Assembly (NCBI RefSeq): GCF_009769755.1
Contig: NZ_SDWJ01000001.1
Span: forward strand, 806,001 to 870,000
Direction: 5' to 3'
DNA: 64,000 nt
Origin: Sphingorhabdus profundilacus
GTDB lineage: Bacteria > Pseudomonadota > Alphaproteobacteria > Sphingomonadales > Sphingomonadaceae
This document shows, piece by piece, positions 26,047 to 36,145 of the stretch; positions within the stretch are counted from its first letter, which is position 1, and every line of letters begins with the position of its first letter. Below the pieces are notes generated by a model that ran no database searches, was not told where the DNA came from, and saw only the letters and a list, made by a program, of their open reading frames with translations. The position numbers were made by a program, and so were the translations under genes.

Positions 26047-26188
26047 GTCACCCTGAACTTGTTTCAGGGTCTATTTAACAGCCCACCCCTTGCTTGTCTT
26101 GGCAAGCCAAACGATGCCGCACGGCTACGCTACCTTTCACGTTATGGGTAACTTTGCCCGATGGACCCTGAAACAAGTTCAGGGTGAC
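26047..26188. repeat. Family A palindromic repeat doublet (purB-lapA gap)
   Basis: The left arm has CCCTGAACTTGTTTCAGGG; the right arm is the inverted CCCTGAAACAAGTTCAGGG ending at 26188. The 142-bp doublet takes up about half of the 294-bp gap between purB and lapA. It lies upstream of the lapA-pyrF transcript. The rest of the gap shows no gene. Confidence 0.9.
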
Positions 26189-26241
26189 GGTGGGTGGTTG
26201 TGTGAAGTTATTGCGTAGCGGCGCAGTTACCAATCAATAAC

Positions 26242-27552
26242 TTACCCAAAAACCCGGTCAAAAATCGTATGCACATGTTTGAAATGATAATCAAGATTGA
26301 ACCGGTCTTCTATTTCCTCCGCGCTCATCTTGGCAGCAACATCGGGATCGGCTTTTAGCAGTTCCAAAAGTGACAGCGCCCCATCCGACTCCCATACTTT
26401 CATCGCGTTGCGTTGTACGATGGTATAGCTGTCTTCACGGCTGATGCCGGCCTGCGTAAGGGCAAGCAAAACCCGCTGCGAATGAACAAGGCCGCCCATG
26501 CGGTCGAGATTCTTTTGCATACGGGCGGGATAAACCAGCAGTTTCTCTACAACTCCGGTCAAACGGCCCAGCGCAAAATCGAGCGTGATCGTTGCGTCGG
26601 GGCCGATGTAGCGTTCGACCGAGGAATGGGAAATATCACGCTCATGCCACAGCGCGACATTTTCCATCGCCGGGGTCACCGCGCTGCGGACCATGCGGGC
26701 AAGTCCGGTCAGATTTTCGGTCAGGATCGGGTTGCGCTTGTGCGGCATCGCCGAACTGCCTTTTTGGCCCGGCGAGAAATATTCTTCCGCCTCCAACACT
26801 TCGGTGCGTTGCAGATGACGGATTTCTATGGCGAGCCGTTCAATCGACGATGCAATGACACCCAAAATCGCAAAAAACATGGCGTGCCGGTCGCGTGGGA
26901 TGACCTGTGTTGAAACGGGCTCAACCGAAAGACCCAGCTTCGCGGCCACATGCGCCTCAACCTTGGGGTCGATATTGGCAAATGTTCCAACCGCCCCCGA
27001 AATCGCACACGTCGCAATCTCGGCCCGGGCCGCGACAAGACGTTCGCGTCCGCGCGCAAATTCCGCATAGGCCTGCGCCAGTTTCAACCCAAAGGTCACC
27101 GGTTCTGCATGTATGCCATGGCTACGACCGATGGTGGGCGTGAATTTATGCTCCATCGCCCGGGTTTTCAGGGCCGCAAGCAACGCATCCATATCTGCGA
27201 GCAGAAGGTCGGTTGCCTGCGTTAACTGCACAGCGAGGCAGGTATCCAGCACGTCGGATGATGTCATACCCTGATGCATGAAGCGGGCTTCGTCGCCGAC
27301 CTGTTCGGCCACCCATGTCAAAAACGCTATGACGTCATGCTTCGTGACTGCTTCAATGGCGTCAATTGCAGCAACGTCGATGGCAGGGTTGGTTGCCCAC
27401 CACGTCCAAAGGGCCTCGGCAGCCGATTTTGGTACGACACCCAGTTCCGCAAGTGCGTCGGTTGCATGCGCCTCGATTTCAAACCAGATGCGGAACCGGT
27501 TCTCCGGCTCCCAGATTTTGGTCATGGCGGGGCGGGAATAACGAGGGATCAT
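26242..27552 (-). CDS. purB: Adenylosuccinate lyase
   Basis: PurB works twice in purine synthesis, splitting fumarate from SAICAR and from adenylosuccinate. The 436-residue protein starts MIPRYSRPAMTKIWEPENRFRIWFEIE, and shows KHDVIAFLTWVAE, MTSSDVLDT, GRSHGIHAEPVTFGLK and the fumarase-superfamily signature GSSAMPHKRNP. Length and motifs are normal. It is divergent from parC across 126 bp and is followed on its own strand by a repeat-filled gap before lapA. Confidence 0.96.
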   Translation of the reverse strand: MIPRYSRPAMTKIWEPENRFRIWFEIEAHATDALAELGVVPKSAAEALWTWWATNPAIDVAAIDAIEAVTKHDVIAFLTWVAEQVGDEARFMHQGMTSSDVLDTCLAVQLTQATDLLLADMDALLAALKTRAMEHKFTPTIGRSHGIHAEPVTFGLKLAQAYAEFARGRERLVAARAEIATCAISGAVGTFANIDPKVEAHVAAKLGLSVEPVSTQVIPRDRHAMFFAILGVIASSIERLAIEIRHLQRTEVLEAEEYFSPGQKGSSAMPHKRNPILTENLTGLARMVRSAVTPAMENVALWHERDISHSSVERYIGPDATITLDFALGRLTGVVEKLLVYPARMQKNLDRMGGLVHSQRVLLALTQAGISREDSYTIVQRNAMKVWESDGALSLLELLKADPDVAAKMSAEEIEDRFNLDYHFKHVHTIFDRVFG

Positions 27553-27678
27553 GGGCGCAGCTTTCAGCAGAATATAAGAGTCGCCGCCCCGTTAGCAGAG
27601 CAGGCCTTTGATAACAAATCTGTGGATTGCTGAATTCGCCACTTTGCGCGATGCCTAACCGCCGCTATCGGGGCTGCA

Positions 27679-30003
27679 ATGTCCGATACAGTTGATACAT
27701 TGCCAGAAGATCCGTTCGACGCCATCGTCGATGCGCCCTTTGATGCGGCCTTATCCGAACGTTATCTGATTTACGCGATGTCGACGATCACCGCGCGGTC
27801 CTTGCCGGATTTGCGTGATGGCCTGAAACCGGTACACCGACGGCTGTTGTGGGCGATGCGGTTGCTTAAGCTTGATCCGTCGCAGGGGTACAAAAAATGC
27901 GCCCGTGTTGTGGGCGATGTCATCGGTAAATATCACCCCCATGGGGACCAGTCGGTCTATGATGCGATGGTGCGCCTCGCCCAGACATTTTCGCTCCGCT
28001 ATCCGCTGGTCGACGGGCAGGGAAATTTCGGGAATATCGACGGCGATAATGCGGCGGCTTACCGATATACCGAGGCCCGCCTGACCAAGACCGCCATCGA
28101 GTTGATGAACGGTCTGGATGAGAATGCCTCCGATTTCCGGCCGACTTATAATGGCGAGGATGAAGAGCCTGAGGTGATGCCCGGGCTTTTCCCCAATTTG
28201 CTCGCTAATGGTGCCAGCGGCATTGCCGTGGGTATGGCGACCAGCATCCCTTCGCACAATGTCGCGGAAATCATTGATGCGGCGACGCTGTTGATTGACG
28301 AGCCTTCTGCATCGCATGAACAGATAATGGGGATCGTCCAGGGTCCCGATTTTGCGACGGGTGGCCTTTTGGTCGACAGCAAAGACGTGATCAGCGCCGC
28401 CTATGCCAGCGGTCGCGGTGCGATGCGCGTCCGGGCGCGCTTTTCAACCGGGCGTGACGAGGCGGGGAACTGGGAACAAAGCGGTGTTGAAAAACAGTCG
28501 GGCGGTACGTGGCAACTTGTGGTGTCGGAAATTCCCTATCAGGTGCAAAAGGGCAAGTTGATTGAGCAGATCGCCCAACTGATTGCCGACAAGAAACTGC
28601 CGATATTGGAAGACATTCGCGACGAAAGTGACGAACTCATCCGCATCGTGCTGGTGCCTAAAAGCCGTAATGTTGACCCCGATGACCTGAAAAACGCTCT
28701 GTTCCGCCTGACGGATCTGGAAACGCGCTTTTCGCTCAATCTCAACGTGCTGGATGCCGAGCGTACTCCGCGCGTCATGGGCATCGGTGAGGTGCTGCGG
28801 CACTGGCTCCACCATCAACTGGAAGTCTTGGTACGCCGTTCACAGCACCGGCTCGACAAGATCGATGCCCGTCTGGAACTGCTCGAAGGCTATATCATCG
28901 CCTTCCTCAATCTGGACCGGATTATCGAGATCATCCGTACCGAGGATGAACCCAAGCCGGTGATGATGGAAGAATTCCAGCTCAACGACCGGCAGGCAGA
29001 GGCGATCTTAAACATGCGCCTGCGGTCGCTGCGCCGGCTTGAGGAAATGGAGCTGCGCCGCGAACTTGGCGAATTGCAGGCGGAACGCGAAGAATTGGTG
29101 AAGTTGATCGAAAGCCCTGCGCGGCAAAAGACCCGGCTGAAGAAGGATCTGGCGGCGTTACGCAAAAGCTATGCCGAGGATACCGAATTGGGCCGACGTC
29201 GCACGTCGTTGGAAGAAGCCGGACAGGCGCGGGAAATTTCGCTCGAAGCCTTTGTCGAACGTGAACCGGTGACGGTCATCATGTCGAAACGGGGCTGGAT
29301 CAAGGCCATGAAGGGCCATGCGGACCTGTCGGCGAAGGCGGATTACAAGTTCAAGGAAGGTGACAGCCTGGCCTTCGCATTCCACACGCAGACGACGGAC
29401 AAAATCCTGATTGCGACGGCAAATGGTCGTTTCTACACATTGGGTGCGGACAAATTGCCCGGTGCGCGTGGTTTTGGCGAACCGGTCGGGTCGATGGTGG
29501 ACATCGAAGCGGGCAATGACATTGTTTCCGTCTTTCCCGCCACAGCCAATGGACGGATGTTGCTCGCGGCCTCCACGGGCAAGGGCTTCATTGCGAAGAT
29601 GGCGGATGTCATAGCCGAAACCCGCAAAGGGCGCGGCGTGGTGACATTGAAACCCGGTGCGCGGCTAAAGGTTGTGCGCCCTGCACCGCCCGAAACGCAA
29701 GATGAGGCCTTGTTGAAGGACCAATATCTCGCAGTCGTTGGCGATAACCGCAAGCTAGTCGTCTTCCCGCTGAGCGAGGTGCCAGAAATGTCCAAGGGGC
29801 AGGGCGTAACGCTCCAACGCTATAAGGATGGCGGACTTGCCGATGCGATGTGCTTCCTTTTGAGCGAGGGCTTGAGCTGGGCAATGGGTGGTGACAGTGG
29901 TCGCACCCGGACAGAAAATGACATGTCGCTGTGGCGCGTGGCGCGCGGAGCCGCTGGTCGGCTTCCTCCACAAGGATTTCCGCGCAATAACCGGTTTGAC
30001 TAA
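27679..30003 (+). CDS. parC: DNA topoisomerase IV subunit A
   Basis: ParC is the DNA-cutting subunit of topoisomerase IV, which unlinks daughter chromosomes. The 774-residue protein has [19 protein letters not shown], the active-site tyrosine at 130 in [11 protein letters not shown], and a long coiled-coil plus a shortened beta-pinwheel C-terminal domain. It is shorter than GyrA and lacks the QRRGGKG GyrA box, which supports ParC. In the quinolone-resistance region [12 protein letters not shown], Gln91 replaces the Ser80 of E. coli ParC and Asp95 takes the place of Glu84. It is preceded by a divergent purB. Confidence 0.93.
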   Translation: MSDTVDTLPEDPFDAIVDAPFDAALSERYLIYAMSTITARSLPDLRDGLKPVHRRLLWAMRLLKLDPSQGYKKCARVVGDVIGKYHPHGDQSVYDAMVRLAQTFSLRYPLVDGQGNFGNIDGDNAAAYRYTEARLTKTAIELMNGLDENASDFRPTYNGEDEEPEVMPGLFPNLLANGASGIAVGMATSIPSHNVAEIIDAATLLIDEPSASHEQIMGIVQGPDFATGGLLVDSKDVISAAYASGRGAMRVRARFSTGRDEAGNWEQSGVEKQSGGTWQLVVSEIPYQVQKGKLIEQIAQLIADKKLPILEDIRDESDELIRIVLVPKSRNVDPDDLKNALFRLTDLETRFSLNLNVLDAERTPRVMGIGEVLRHWLHHQLEVLVRRSQHRLDKIDARLELLEGYIIAFLNLDRIIEIIRTEDEPKPVMMEEFQLNDRQAEAILNMRLRSLRRLEEMELRRELGELQAEREELVKLIESPARQKTRLKKDLAALRKSYAEDTELGRRRTSLEEAGQAREISLEAFVEREPVTVIMSKRGWIKAMKGHADLSAKADYKFKEGDSLAFAFHTQTTDKILIATANGRFYTLGADKLPGARGFGEPVGSMVDIEAGNDIVSVFPATANGRMLLAASTGKGFIAKMADVIAETRKGRGVVTLKPGARLKVVRPAPPETQDEALLKDQYLAVVGDNRKLVVFPLSEVPEMSKGQGVTLQRYKDGGLADAMCFLLSEGLSWAMGGDSGRTRTENDMSLWRVARGAAGRLPPQGFPRNNRFD

Positions 30004-30086
30004 CAACAGAACGTCGAAAAATTAACCAAATATCCACCAAAACATAAGAGACACTTTTTTACGTCTTCTTCTTATGAACTGGTGAA

Positions 30087-31826
30087 ATGAAGCATATTAT
30101 CCGCAGCGATATTGCCGAGTTATCCCCTTTCAGCGCAAAGCTGACGAAGGGTGCGCCGCCAAATCTGGTCGATCCACGCCTGGAATTTGGCTGGCTGGCC
30201 TCACTTCCAATTGCCGGTGCGATTTTTCGGTTGCAGGATGATCGGGTGGAATATGTTCTAAGCAACCCAAAATTCGATGATTTGGCGCTCGGTTTTGAAC
30301 GGGAAGCCGGACTTGACCTTGGAACATTGGCCGACCGCGCATTCACCATGATCGAGGGTGGCAGGGAAACGCATTTCGAATGCTGGCAATCACCTGACCC
30401 TGTCAACAAGCGGGAATTGGAAATCAGCATCGCACGGTTCGGTGCGGAGGGAACCATGATCCTGCTGTCGATGGTCGACCGCACGGCAGAGGCAACCAGC
30501 CGCCTTAATCTCCGTCGCGAAATGCTGAGCGACAGCCTCACCGGTTTTTGCAACCGGACCGGATTTGAAGAAGAAATCGAAGGAAGGATTGAAGCGCTAT
30601 CCGAAAATGGGTCGGACCTGGCCTATGCGATCATCTTGATCGATCTTGCCCGATTCAGCCGGATCAATGAATCCGCAGGCGCGATGGTGGGTGACGAACT
30701 TATCATCACCGTCGCCCGCCGATTAAATTCGCGGACGCGCAGCAATGAAATTTTGTGCAGGCTGGGCGGCAATGAATTTGCCCTGTTCGTGCAGTTGGGC
30801 GATGATTGTTCGGATGTGCGGCGGATCGCAAACCGGCTGATGGATGCCTTTGCAACGCCGTGCCAGCTGTCCAGTCTTGAAATACAGGTGGATTGCGCCG
30901 CTGCTGCTGCGATTGGCAGCGTGGGCAGCGATGATCCGATGGACACGCTGCGCCACGCGCAGATTGCCTTGAAAAAGGCGAAACACACCAAGGCATTCGA
31001 ACTTTATACCCCGGGCACCGTCGATACGGCCCGTCGCAGATTTAGCATGGAAACCGATTTGCGCCGGGCGTTGCAAATGGGCGAACTTGAACTGCATTAT
31101 CAACCGTTGGTCGATCTCGATACAGGCTCGCTCAGCGGTTTCGAGGCCCTTGCGCGCTGGCATCATCCCGACCTTGGGGCCATTTCCCCTGTTGATTTCA
31201 TCCCGGTGGCTGAAGAAAGTGGCCTGATTGTTCCCTTGGGACGGTGGGCGTTGGAAGAAGCGGCCAAGACCATCGCATTATGGGATTCCCGCCTGAGCGG
31301 CGATCAGGATTTTCGAATATCGGTCAATATGTCCGCGGTGCAAATTCAACGTGACGATGTCGTCGAAGCTGTATCAGCGGCGTTGCGCGGGGCGAAGATA
31401 CCAGGCAACCGCCTGACGTTGGAACTGACCGAAAGTGCGTTCATCAACGATCCGATCGGGGCGAAGTTATTGCTCGACAATTTGAAGGCTCTCGACACCA
31501 ATTTGGCGATGGATGATTTTGGAACAGGCTACTCCAATCTCGCTTATTTGCAGCAATTGCCGATCGATGTGCTGAAAATCGACCGCAGTTTCGTATCCGA
31601 AATGATGGTCAACAAGGACAAGCGTGCGATTGTCCGCACTGTGCTGTCGCTGGCCCGCGCGCTGGGCATGAAAACCACCGCCGAAGGCATAGAAAGCAGC
31701 GAAATTTCTGAGGTTCTGCGGCGCTTGGGTTGCTCGGTTGGTCAGGGCTATTATTTCGCCCGGCCAATGACGGGTGAGGCGGCCTACGCCTTTTTGGATG
31801 CGGACAGAAGCGTTCCGACAAGCTGA
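30087..31826 (+). CDS. GGDEF-EAL protein with degenerate GGDEF (predicted c-di-GMP phosphodiesterase)
   Basis: The 579-residue protein has an N-terminal PAS-like sensor region (about 35-135), a GGDEF domain with SDSLTGFCNRTGFEEEI and the degenerate signature GGNEF (227-231), and a complete EAL domain: FEALARW (353-355 EAL), NMSAVQI, LELTES, MDDFGTGYSNLAYLQQLPIDVLKIDRSFV, AEGIE and QGYYFARPM. The loss of the central Asp predicts no cyclase activity, while all EAL metal ligands seem present, so net hydrolysis is inferred. There is no transmembrane segment. Its 3' end overlaps the cca gene tail to tail by 43 bp. Confidence 0.9.
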   Translation: MKHIIRSDIAELSPFSAKLTKGAPPNLVDPRLEFGWLASLPIAGAIFRLQDDRVEYVLSNPKFDDLALGFEREAGLDLGTLADRAFTMIEGGRETHFECWQSPDPVNKRELEISIARFGAEGTMILLSMVDRTAEATSRLNLRREMLSDSLTGFCNRTGFEEEIEGRIEALSENGSDLAYAIILIDLARFSRINESAGAMVGDELIITVARRLNSRTRSNEILCRLGGNEFALFVQLGDDCSDVRRIANRLMDAFATPCQLSSLEIQVDCAAAAAIGSVGSDDPMDTLRHAQIALKKAKHTKAFELYTPGTVDTARRRFSMETDLRRALQMGELELHYQPLVDLDTGSLSGFEALARWHHPDLGAISPVDFIPVAEESGLIVPLGRWALEEAAKTIALWDSRLSGDQDFRISVNMSAVQIQRDDVVEAVSAALRGAKIPGNRLTLELTESAFINDPIGAKLLLDNLKALDTNLAMDDFGTGYSNLAYLQQLPIDVLKIDRSFVSEMMVNKDKRAIVRTVLSLARALGMKTTAEGIESSEISEVLRRLGCSVGQGYYFARPMTGEAAYAFLDADRSVPTS

Positions 31827-33010
31827 CGCGCGATTTCCATCTGCCGGGCGCGCGGGGGGAAATCTTCGGAAATCCATGATGTTTCTACGGTGTGAAGGGC
31901 CTTGCCGACAACGGTGCCAGCTGGCAGCCCGAGTGCAATTAAATCTCCGCCCTTCAATTCGAATTCAGGCACAGAATTTGTACCCAGCTTTGCCATGCAG
32001 TCGCGCAGAATTTCCCCGTCGGCATAAAGCATCGCCGCGTCGGTCGCGCAGTCCATTCCGCTGCGATAGGCGATTTCCCTGATATTCCGAACCGACGGAT
32101 CAGGGGTGCTTACCCGCTTGGCCAAATTGTCACGCAATTTATTGGACAGCTTCAACCGGGCGGCAACGCGGTCCACAACAATTGCGTCGCGTGGTAACAG
32201 GGTGAGCAGGCGTGCGGACAGCGAGATTTTTTGATGATGTGCGACTTCACGCGCATATAGCTGTTCCAAATGCGCCGCCGCGCGATCCTTTAATTCGGGC
32301 AGGAACGGCGCGAATATGCCATTATCGATCATCAATTCCACCGCCAATACCGGGTTGGAAAGTGCCATCAATCGCGTTAATTCCTGGGCAATCCGTTCAC
32401 GCGACAGGGCCGTCAATCCATGAACGCCTTTTGCACAGGCGCGCAATGCCCGCGTATCAATGGCACCATGGCCAAAACGGGCAAGGAACCGGAAATATCT
32501 TAATATCCTAAGGAAATCTTCAGCGATCCGCTGATCCGCATCGCCGATAAAGCGAACGGTTCCCGCTGCCAGATCCGATTGCCCGTCAAAATAGTCAAAA
32601 ACCTCTCCACTGTAGGGGTCTGCATATAGTGCATTGATGGTAAAATCACGCCGCGATGCATCTTCGCGCCAGTCAGTTGAAAAGGCGACGGTGGCACGCC
32701 TACCGTCGGTCGCAACATCGCGGCGTAGCGTTGTGATTTCATAATTTCGGCCATCCACAACCGCCGTGACGGTACCATGATCAATGCCGGTCGGTACCGC
32801 TTTGATACGCGCCGATTCCAGCCGGTCGATGACTGCTGTCGGGATAAATGGTGTCGCCAGATCAACATCGGTCACGTCGACACCGATCAACGTGTCACGA
32901 ACGGCACCGCCAACAATGCGGGGGCCGCCCACATCGTCGCGCAACGCATCGACTACTCGGCGCAGGCTGTCGGCACGAAACCAGGCGGCGTTTGATATCT
33001 GCGATGTCAT
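31784..33010 (-). CDS. cca: CCA tRNA nucleotidyltransferase / poly(A) polymerase family
   Basis: The 408-residue protein has RIVGGAVRDTLIG with VDVTDVDLATP (nucleotidyltransferase catalytic Asp pair), the DRRATVAFSTDWREDASRRDFTINALYADP template motif, and EDFLRILRYFRFLARFG. These define the class II nucleotidyltransferase family that adds or repairs tRNA 3'-CCA ends. The ATG at 33010 overlaps the Nudix gene stop by ATGA. The gene ends 43 bp inside the converging GGDEF-EAL gene. Confidence 0.92.
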   Translation of the reverse strand: MTSQISNAAWFRADSLRRVVDALRDDVGGPRIVGGAVRDTLIGVDVTDVDLATPFIPTAVIDRLESARIKAVPTGIDHGTVTAVVDGRNYEITTLRRDVATDGRRATVAFSTDWREDASRRDFTINALYADPYSGEVFDYFDGQSDLAAGTVRFIGDADQRIAEDFLRILRYFRFLARFGHGAIDTRALRACAKGVHGLTALSRERIAQELTRLMALSNPVLAVELMIDNGIFAPFLPELKDRAAAHLEQLYAREVAHHQKISLSARLLTLLPRDAIVVDRVAARLKLSNKLRDNLAKRVSTPDPSVRNIREIAYRSGMDCATDAAMLYADGEILRDCMAKLGTNSVPEFELKGGDLIALGLPAGTVVGKALHTVETSWISEDFPPRARQMEIARQLVGTLLSASKKA

Positions 33011-33579
33011 GTCAGGCGACGGACCAGATTTGCGATAATCCCGGCCGTAACCCCCCATATTCGCCGGTTCTGCCATTGCATATCATAATAGGTCCGCACT
33101 TGCCCGTTCCACATCGTTTCTTTCTTTGTGGCATTGGCCGGGTCAAGCAGGAAAGACAAAGGAACTTCAAACCAGTCTTCAACCTCATCAGGGTTCGCCA
33201 AAAGCGGAAGATCGGGCGGAATGATGCCGACAACAGGGGCAATGCGATATCCGCTGCCCGAATAATAGGTGTCGGCGACGCCGATGACGTTCACAACTGC
33301 CGGATCGATATTCAGCTCCTCATGCGCCTCACGCAATGCGGCGGAGACTGCATCGGCGTCGGTGGCGTCAATTTTGCCACCGGGAAAAGCGACTTGCCCG
33401 GCATGGCTGCGTAGCCAGTCGGGTCTTTGGGTCAGAATGACGCCGGGTTCTGGGCGCTCTGTTATCGGTATCAAGATAGCAGCGGGGCGATGGCTGTCTT
33501 GTCCAAGGTCACGCTCATCTTCAATCGCGATGCTGCGTGATGGATCAAGGGCCCCGCCGATATGGTCAATCCAGTTCAT
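33007..33579 (-). CDS. Nudix hydrolase, CoA pyrophosphatase type
   Basis: The 190-residue protein contains the Nudix box GGKIDATDADAVSAALREAHEEL preceded by HAGQVAFPGG, the NudL/CoAse pattern of enzymes that split coenzyme A into 3',5'-ADP and phosphopantetheine. The C-terminal part ends IWGVTAGIIANLVRRL, typical of the same group. It overlaps its upstream (DUF1285) and downstream (cca) neighbours by 4 nt each, so the three are one coupled unit, an arrangement common in alphaproteobacteria. Confidence 0.88.
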   Translation of the reverse strand: MNWIDHIGGALDPSRSIAIEDERDLGQDSHRPAAILIPITERPEPGVILTQRPDWLRSHAGQVAFPGGKIDATDADAVSAALREAHEELNIDPAVVNVIGVADTYYSGSGYRIAPVVGIIPPDLPLLANPDEVEDWFEVPLSFLLDPANATKKETMWNGQVRTYYDMQWQNRRIWGVTAGIIANLVRRLT

Positions 33580-34142
33580 GACATCACACCAATGGGAAAT
33601 GCTGATCCATCGCTCCAGACCTGGGGCATGGTTGAGCTGTCAATCCCCCCCATTTCGTTCAGCGCAATTTCGACCAGTTCATAAAAAACCGGTCGGGCGA
33701 TTTTTGCCCATAGTCCGGCCCTGACATGCAGATATGGAATCTCATCACGCATCTCGATCATGTTTTCCGGACCGGCCAAAACCAGATCATCGCTGTTCAA
33801 ACGAAATGCGAGTGAACGGCTTTGCCCTTCACCCTCGCTTTGCATTTCGACTGCCAAAAATGGGGCGTCATCGACCATGATCGACAATTTTTGGTGCGGT
33901 GTGACCAACCAGTAAGCGCCGTCGGCTTCGCGGCGCAACAGGCTGGAAAAGGCGCGCACCATCGCGGGCCGCCGGATTTCTCCACCCTGATGAAACCATT
34001 TGCCATCGGATGCTATTCGCATGTCGCTTTCGCCGATATTCGTCGGTTGCCAGCTTTCCACCGCCGGCAATTTCCGTGCGGCGACCAGTTCGGCAACTTC
34101 GGCAAGGGTCAACATGGCCAGATCTGGCACTTCATAAGGCAT
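33576..34142 (-). CDS. DUF1285 domain protein
   Basis: The 188-residue protein matches the DUF1285 pattern: MRIASDGKWFHQGGEIRRPAMVRAFSSLLRRE followed by a YWLVTPHQKLSIMVDDAPFLAVEM beta-strand region. The fold is known from structural genomics but no activity is assigned. The ATG at 34142 starts MPYEVPDLAML, where family similarity begins; the open frame continues 43 codons upstream without similarity. It is the first gene of the DUF1285-nudix-cca coupled unit. Confidence 0.85.
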   Translation of the reverse strand: MPYEVPDLAMLTLAEVAELVAARKLPAVESWQPTNIGESDMRIASDGKWFHQGGEIRRPAMVRAFSSLLRREADGAYWLVTPHQKLSIMVDDAPFLAVEMQSEGEGQSRSLAFRLNSDDLVLAGPENMIEMRDEIPYLHVRAGLWAKIARPVFYELVEIALNEMGGIDSSTMPQVWSDGSAFPIGVMS

Positions 34143-34304
34143 AGAAAATCGATAAGGCCAAAGGACGCAGCCGTCAAACCGGGCCGTGAATTTATCACCA
34201 TCATCGTCCAGAATTGCGCCCATTTGGCGTGGAGCGTTGCCGTAAGCCGCAGGGATATTGGTTTTTCCCAATGCGCCACGACACAGACCCGCTATTTCCT
34301 GACC

Positions 34305-34790
34305 CTAGATGTGGCGTGGTCCCAAATTTGCCCTTGATGGCAGGGGAATTTGCGCCGGATTTCTGAGCAAGAGCCGGTGCGGTTCCCATGGACCGGGCAG
34401 TGTCCAGCCAGAGCTATGGTCCGCGCTAAACCCGAAGCGTCCATAATATTCAAGGTCGCCGATCATCACCATTGGCGCATCGTCCGGTACGGCCGATTCC
34501 AGCATCGCCTGCATCAGGATTTTTCCAATACCCTGCCTTTGTCTATCGGGGGTTACCGCAACCGGGCCGACTAAAATGAGGGGTGATAACCCCGCGGCAA
34601 TTGGCCAGCATTGGATGCTGCCAATCAATTCGTCTTTCGCCAATATACCGAATGAAAGCCGGTCAATGACAGGCATTCCCTGACGAAGCAGATAGGCGGT
34701 GCGTTGATGTCGGTCACAGCCAAAGGCGGCGTCCAACAGGTTTTCGACCGCAACAGCAGAAACGCTGGAAAGGGGAACTGGCCGCACCAT
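34305..34790 (-). CDS. GNAT-family N-acetyltransferase (YhbS-like)
   Basis: The 161-residue protein has the GNAT core ILVGPVAVTPDRQRQGIGKILMQAML (acetyl-CoA binding R-Q-G-I-G-K) and the later IGDLEYYGRFGFSAD, the yhbS-like GDxxYYxRFGF motif. It likely acetylates a small molecule or a protein N-terminus; the substrate is unknown. It starts 2 bp after the MFS exporter stop on the same strand, so the exporter and acetyltransferase share a transcript. Confidence 0.87.
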   Translation of the reverse strand: MVRPVPLSSVSAVAVENLLDAAFGCDRHQRTAYLLRQGMPVIDRLSFGILAKDELIGSIQCWPIAAGLSPLILVGPVAVTPDRQRQGIGKILMQAMLESAVPDDAPMVMIGDLEYYGRFGFSADHSSGWTLPGPWEPHRLLLRNPAQIPLPSRANLGPRHI

Positions 34791-34792
34791 TT

Positions 34793-36028
34793 TTACAGCT
34801 TTGCAGGATCAGGATCGCGCCGGGACAACAGGATGAGCAAGGTTAAAGTCAAAATGGTAAGAGAAGCCGCGATAAGAAAAGGGGCGCCGGGAAAGTGAAT
34901 TGGCGCGGATTTTCCGGTAAACGTAGAAAGCATATTATTGTACACAAGCTGCGCCATCAAAATGGCGAGCGCCGACATGCTACCGTTCAATCCCTGCAAT
35001 TCGCCTTGTTGGTTTTGCGGCGTTCTTTGTGACATCATTGCATTGATTGCAGGCATCGCCATTCCGGAAAATCCATTGACGACATTCAGCAGCAATGCAA
35101 TGGTCCCGTTGGTGAGAAATGCCGTGATTGTGAAACTGGCAAAGCCAAAGGTCATCCCGATAATCGCTGTGGTCCGCTCGCCAAAGCGCTTCACAACTCG
35201 GCCAATGACCAGCGACTGGAACAGCAGCATCGATACGCCAACGAGTGTCAGGGATATTCCGACCATCTTGCTGTCCCACCCAAATTGCGCGGGTGCGAAA
35301 AAGGACCAGGTGGCGGGATAGATGTTGATCGCGCAGACCCACAGAAAATAGATCAGGGCAATCGGTAAAATGCCCTTTATCTTGCCCAGATTAGCCAGCG
35401 CCCCAAAAGGGTTGGCACGACGCCACTCAAATGCGCGTTGCTTGTCTTTCGCCATGGTTTCGGGAAAGATGAAATAGCCATAGATAGCATTTGCAAAGGC
35501 AAGTCCGGCCGCAAAGAAAAAGGGGACGCGCGTGCCATATTCCCCGAGCAGGCCGCCGAGGGCAGGACCCATTATGAATCCAAGGCCAAAGGCAGCGCCC
35601 ACTTTGCCAAAGCTTGCCGCCCGGTCTTCTGCGCTCGACATATCAGCCATGGCCGCATTGGCCGGGCCAAATATCGCACCAAAGCCGCCGGCAATCGACC
35701 GGCCCACGAAAAGCCACAGGACCGACGGGGCTAAACCCATCAGCAGAAAATCTGTGCCAAAGCCAAAGAGCGAAAACAGAAATACAGGTCGTCGTCCGAA
35801 CCGGTCGCCAAGATTGCCCATCATGGGGCCCAGTAAAAACTGAAAAACCCCATAGGCCGCGCCAATCCACGCACCCATGCGGGTCGCTTCCGACAGACTC
35901 AAATGGGTAAGTTCACGTATAAGATCGGGAAGCACTGGCATGATGATGCCAAAACCTGCCGAATAAATGAACACCGTCAGCAAGATGAATCGCTTGGCGC
36001 GTTTCTGCAAAACAGGATCGGTAAACAT
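34793..36028 (-). CDS. MFS exporter, TetA/TCR-like
   Basis: The 411-residue, 12-helix protein resembles the TetA(A/B/C) group of proton-driven drug exporters: FGIIMPVLPDLIREL in helix 1, GNLGDRFGRRPVFLFSL loop 2-3 motif, and GFIMGPALGGLLGEYG in helix 5. The Asp residues of helix 1 and loop 2-3 are present. It could export drugs or metabolites; tetracycline resistance is not implied. An AGGAGG site precedes the ATG. The downstream GNAT gene follows at 2 bp. It is divergent from the DUF1499 gene across 117 bp. Confidence 0.83.
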   Translation of the reverse strand: MFTDPVLQKRAKRFILLTVFIYSAGFGIIMPVLPDLIRELTHLSLSEATRMGAWIGAAYGVFQFLLGPMMGNLGDRFGRRPVFLFSLFGFGTDFLLMGLAPSVLWLFVGRSIAGGFGAIFGPANAAMADMSSAEDRAASFGKVGAAFGLGFIMGPALGGLLGEYGTRVPFFFAAGLAFANAIYGYFIFPETMAKDKQRAFEWRRANPFGALANLGKIKGILPIALIYFLWVCAINIYPATWSFFAPAQFGWDSKMVGISLTLVGVSMLLFQSLVIGRVVKRFGERTTAIIGMTFGFASFTITAFLTNGTIALLLNVVNGFSGMAMPAINAMMSQRTPQNQQGELQGLNGSMSALAILMAQLVYNNMLSTFTGKSAPIHFPGAPFLIAASLTILTLTLLILLSRRDPDPAKL

Positions 36029-36145
36029 GCCGCCTCCTGTCAGTTTGCGGAAATTTTGTCCAATTGAATGTCATGGGGAAACATAATTTAAGTGGTAAAT
36101 TGCCATCTGAAGGAACTTCGATTAGCATGGCGCGGTTAAGTCGTC

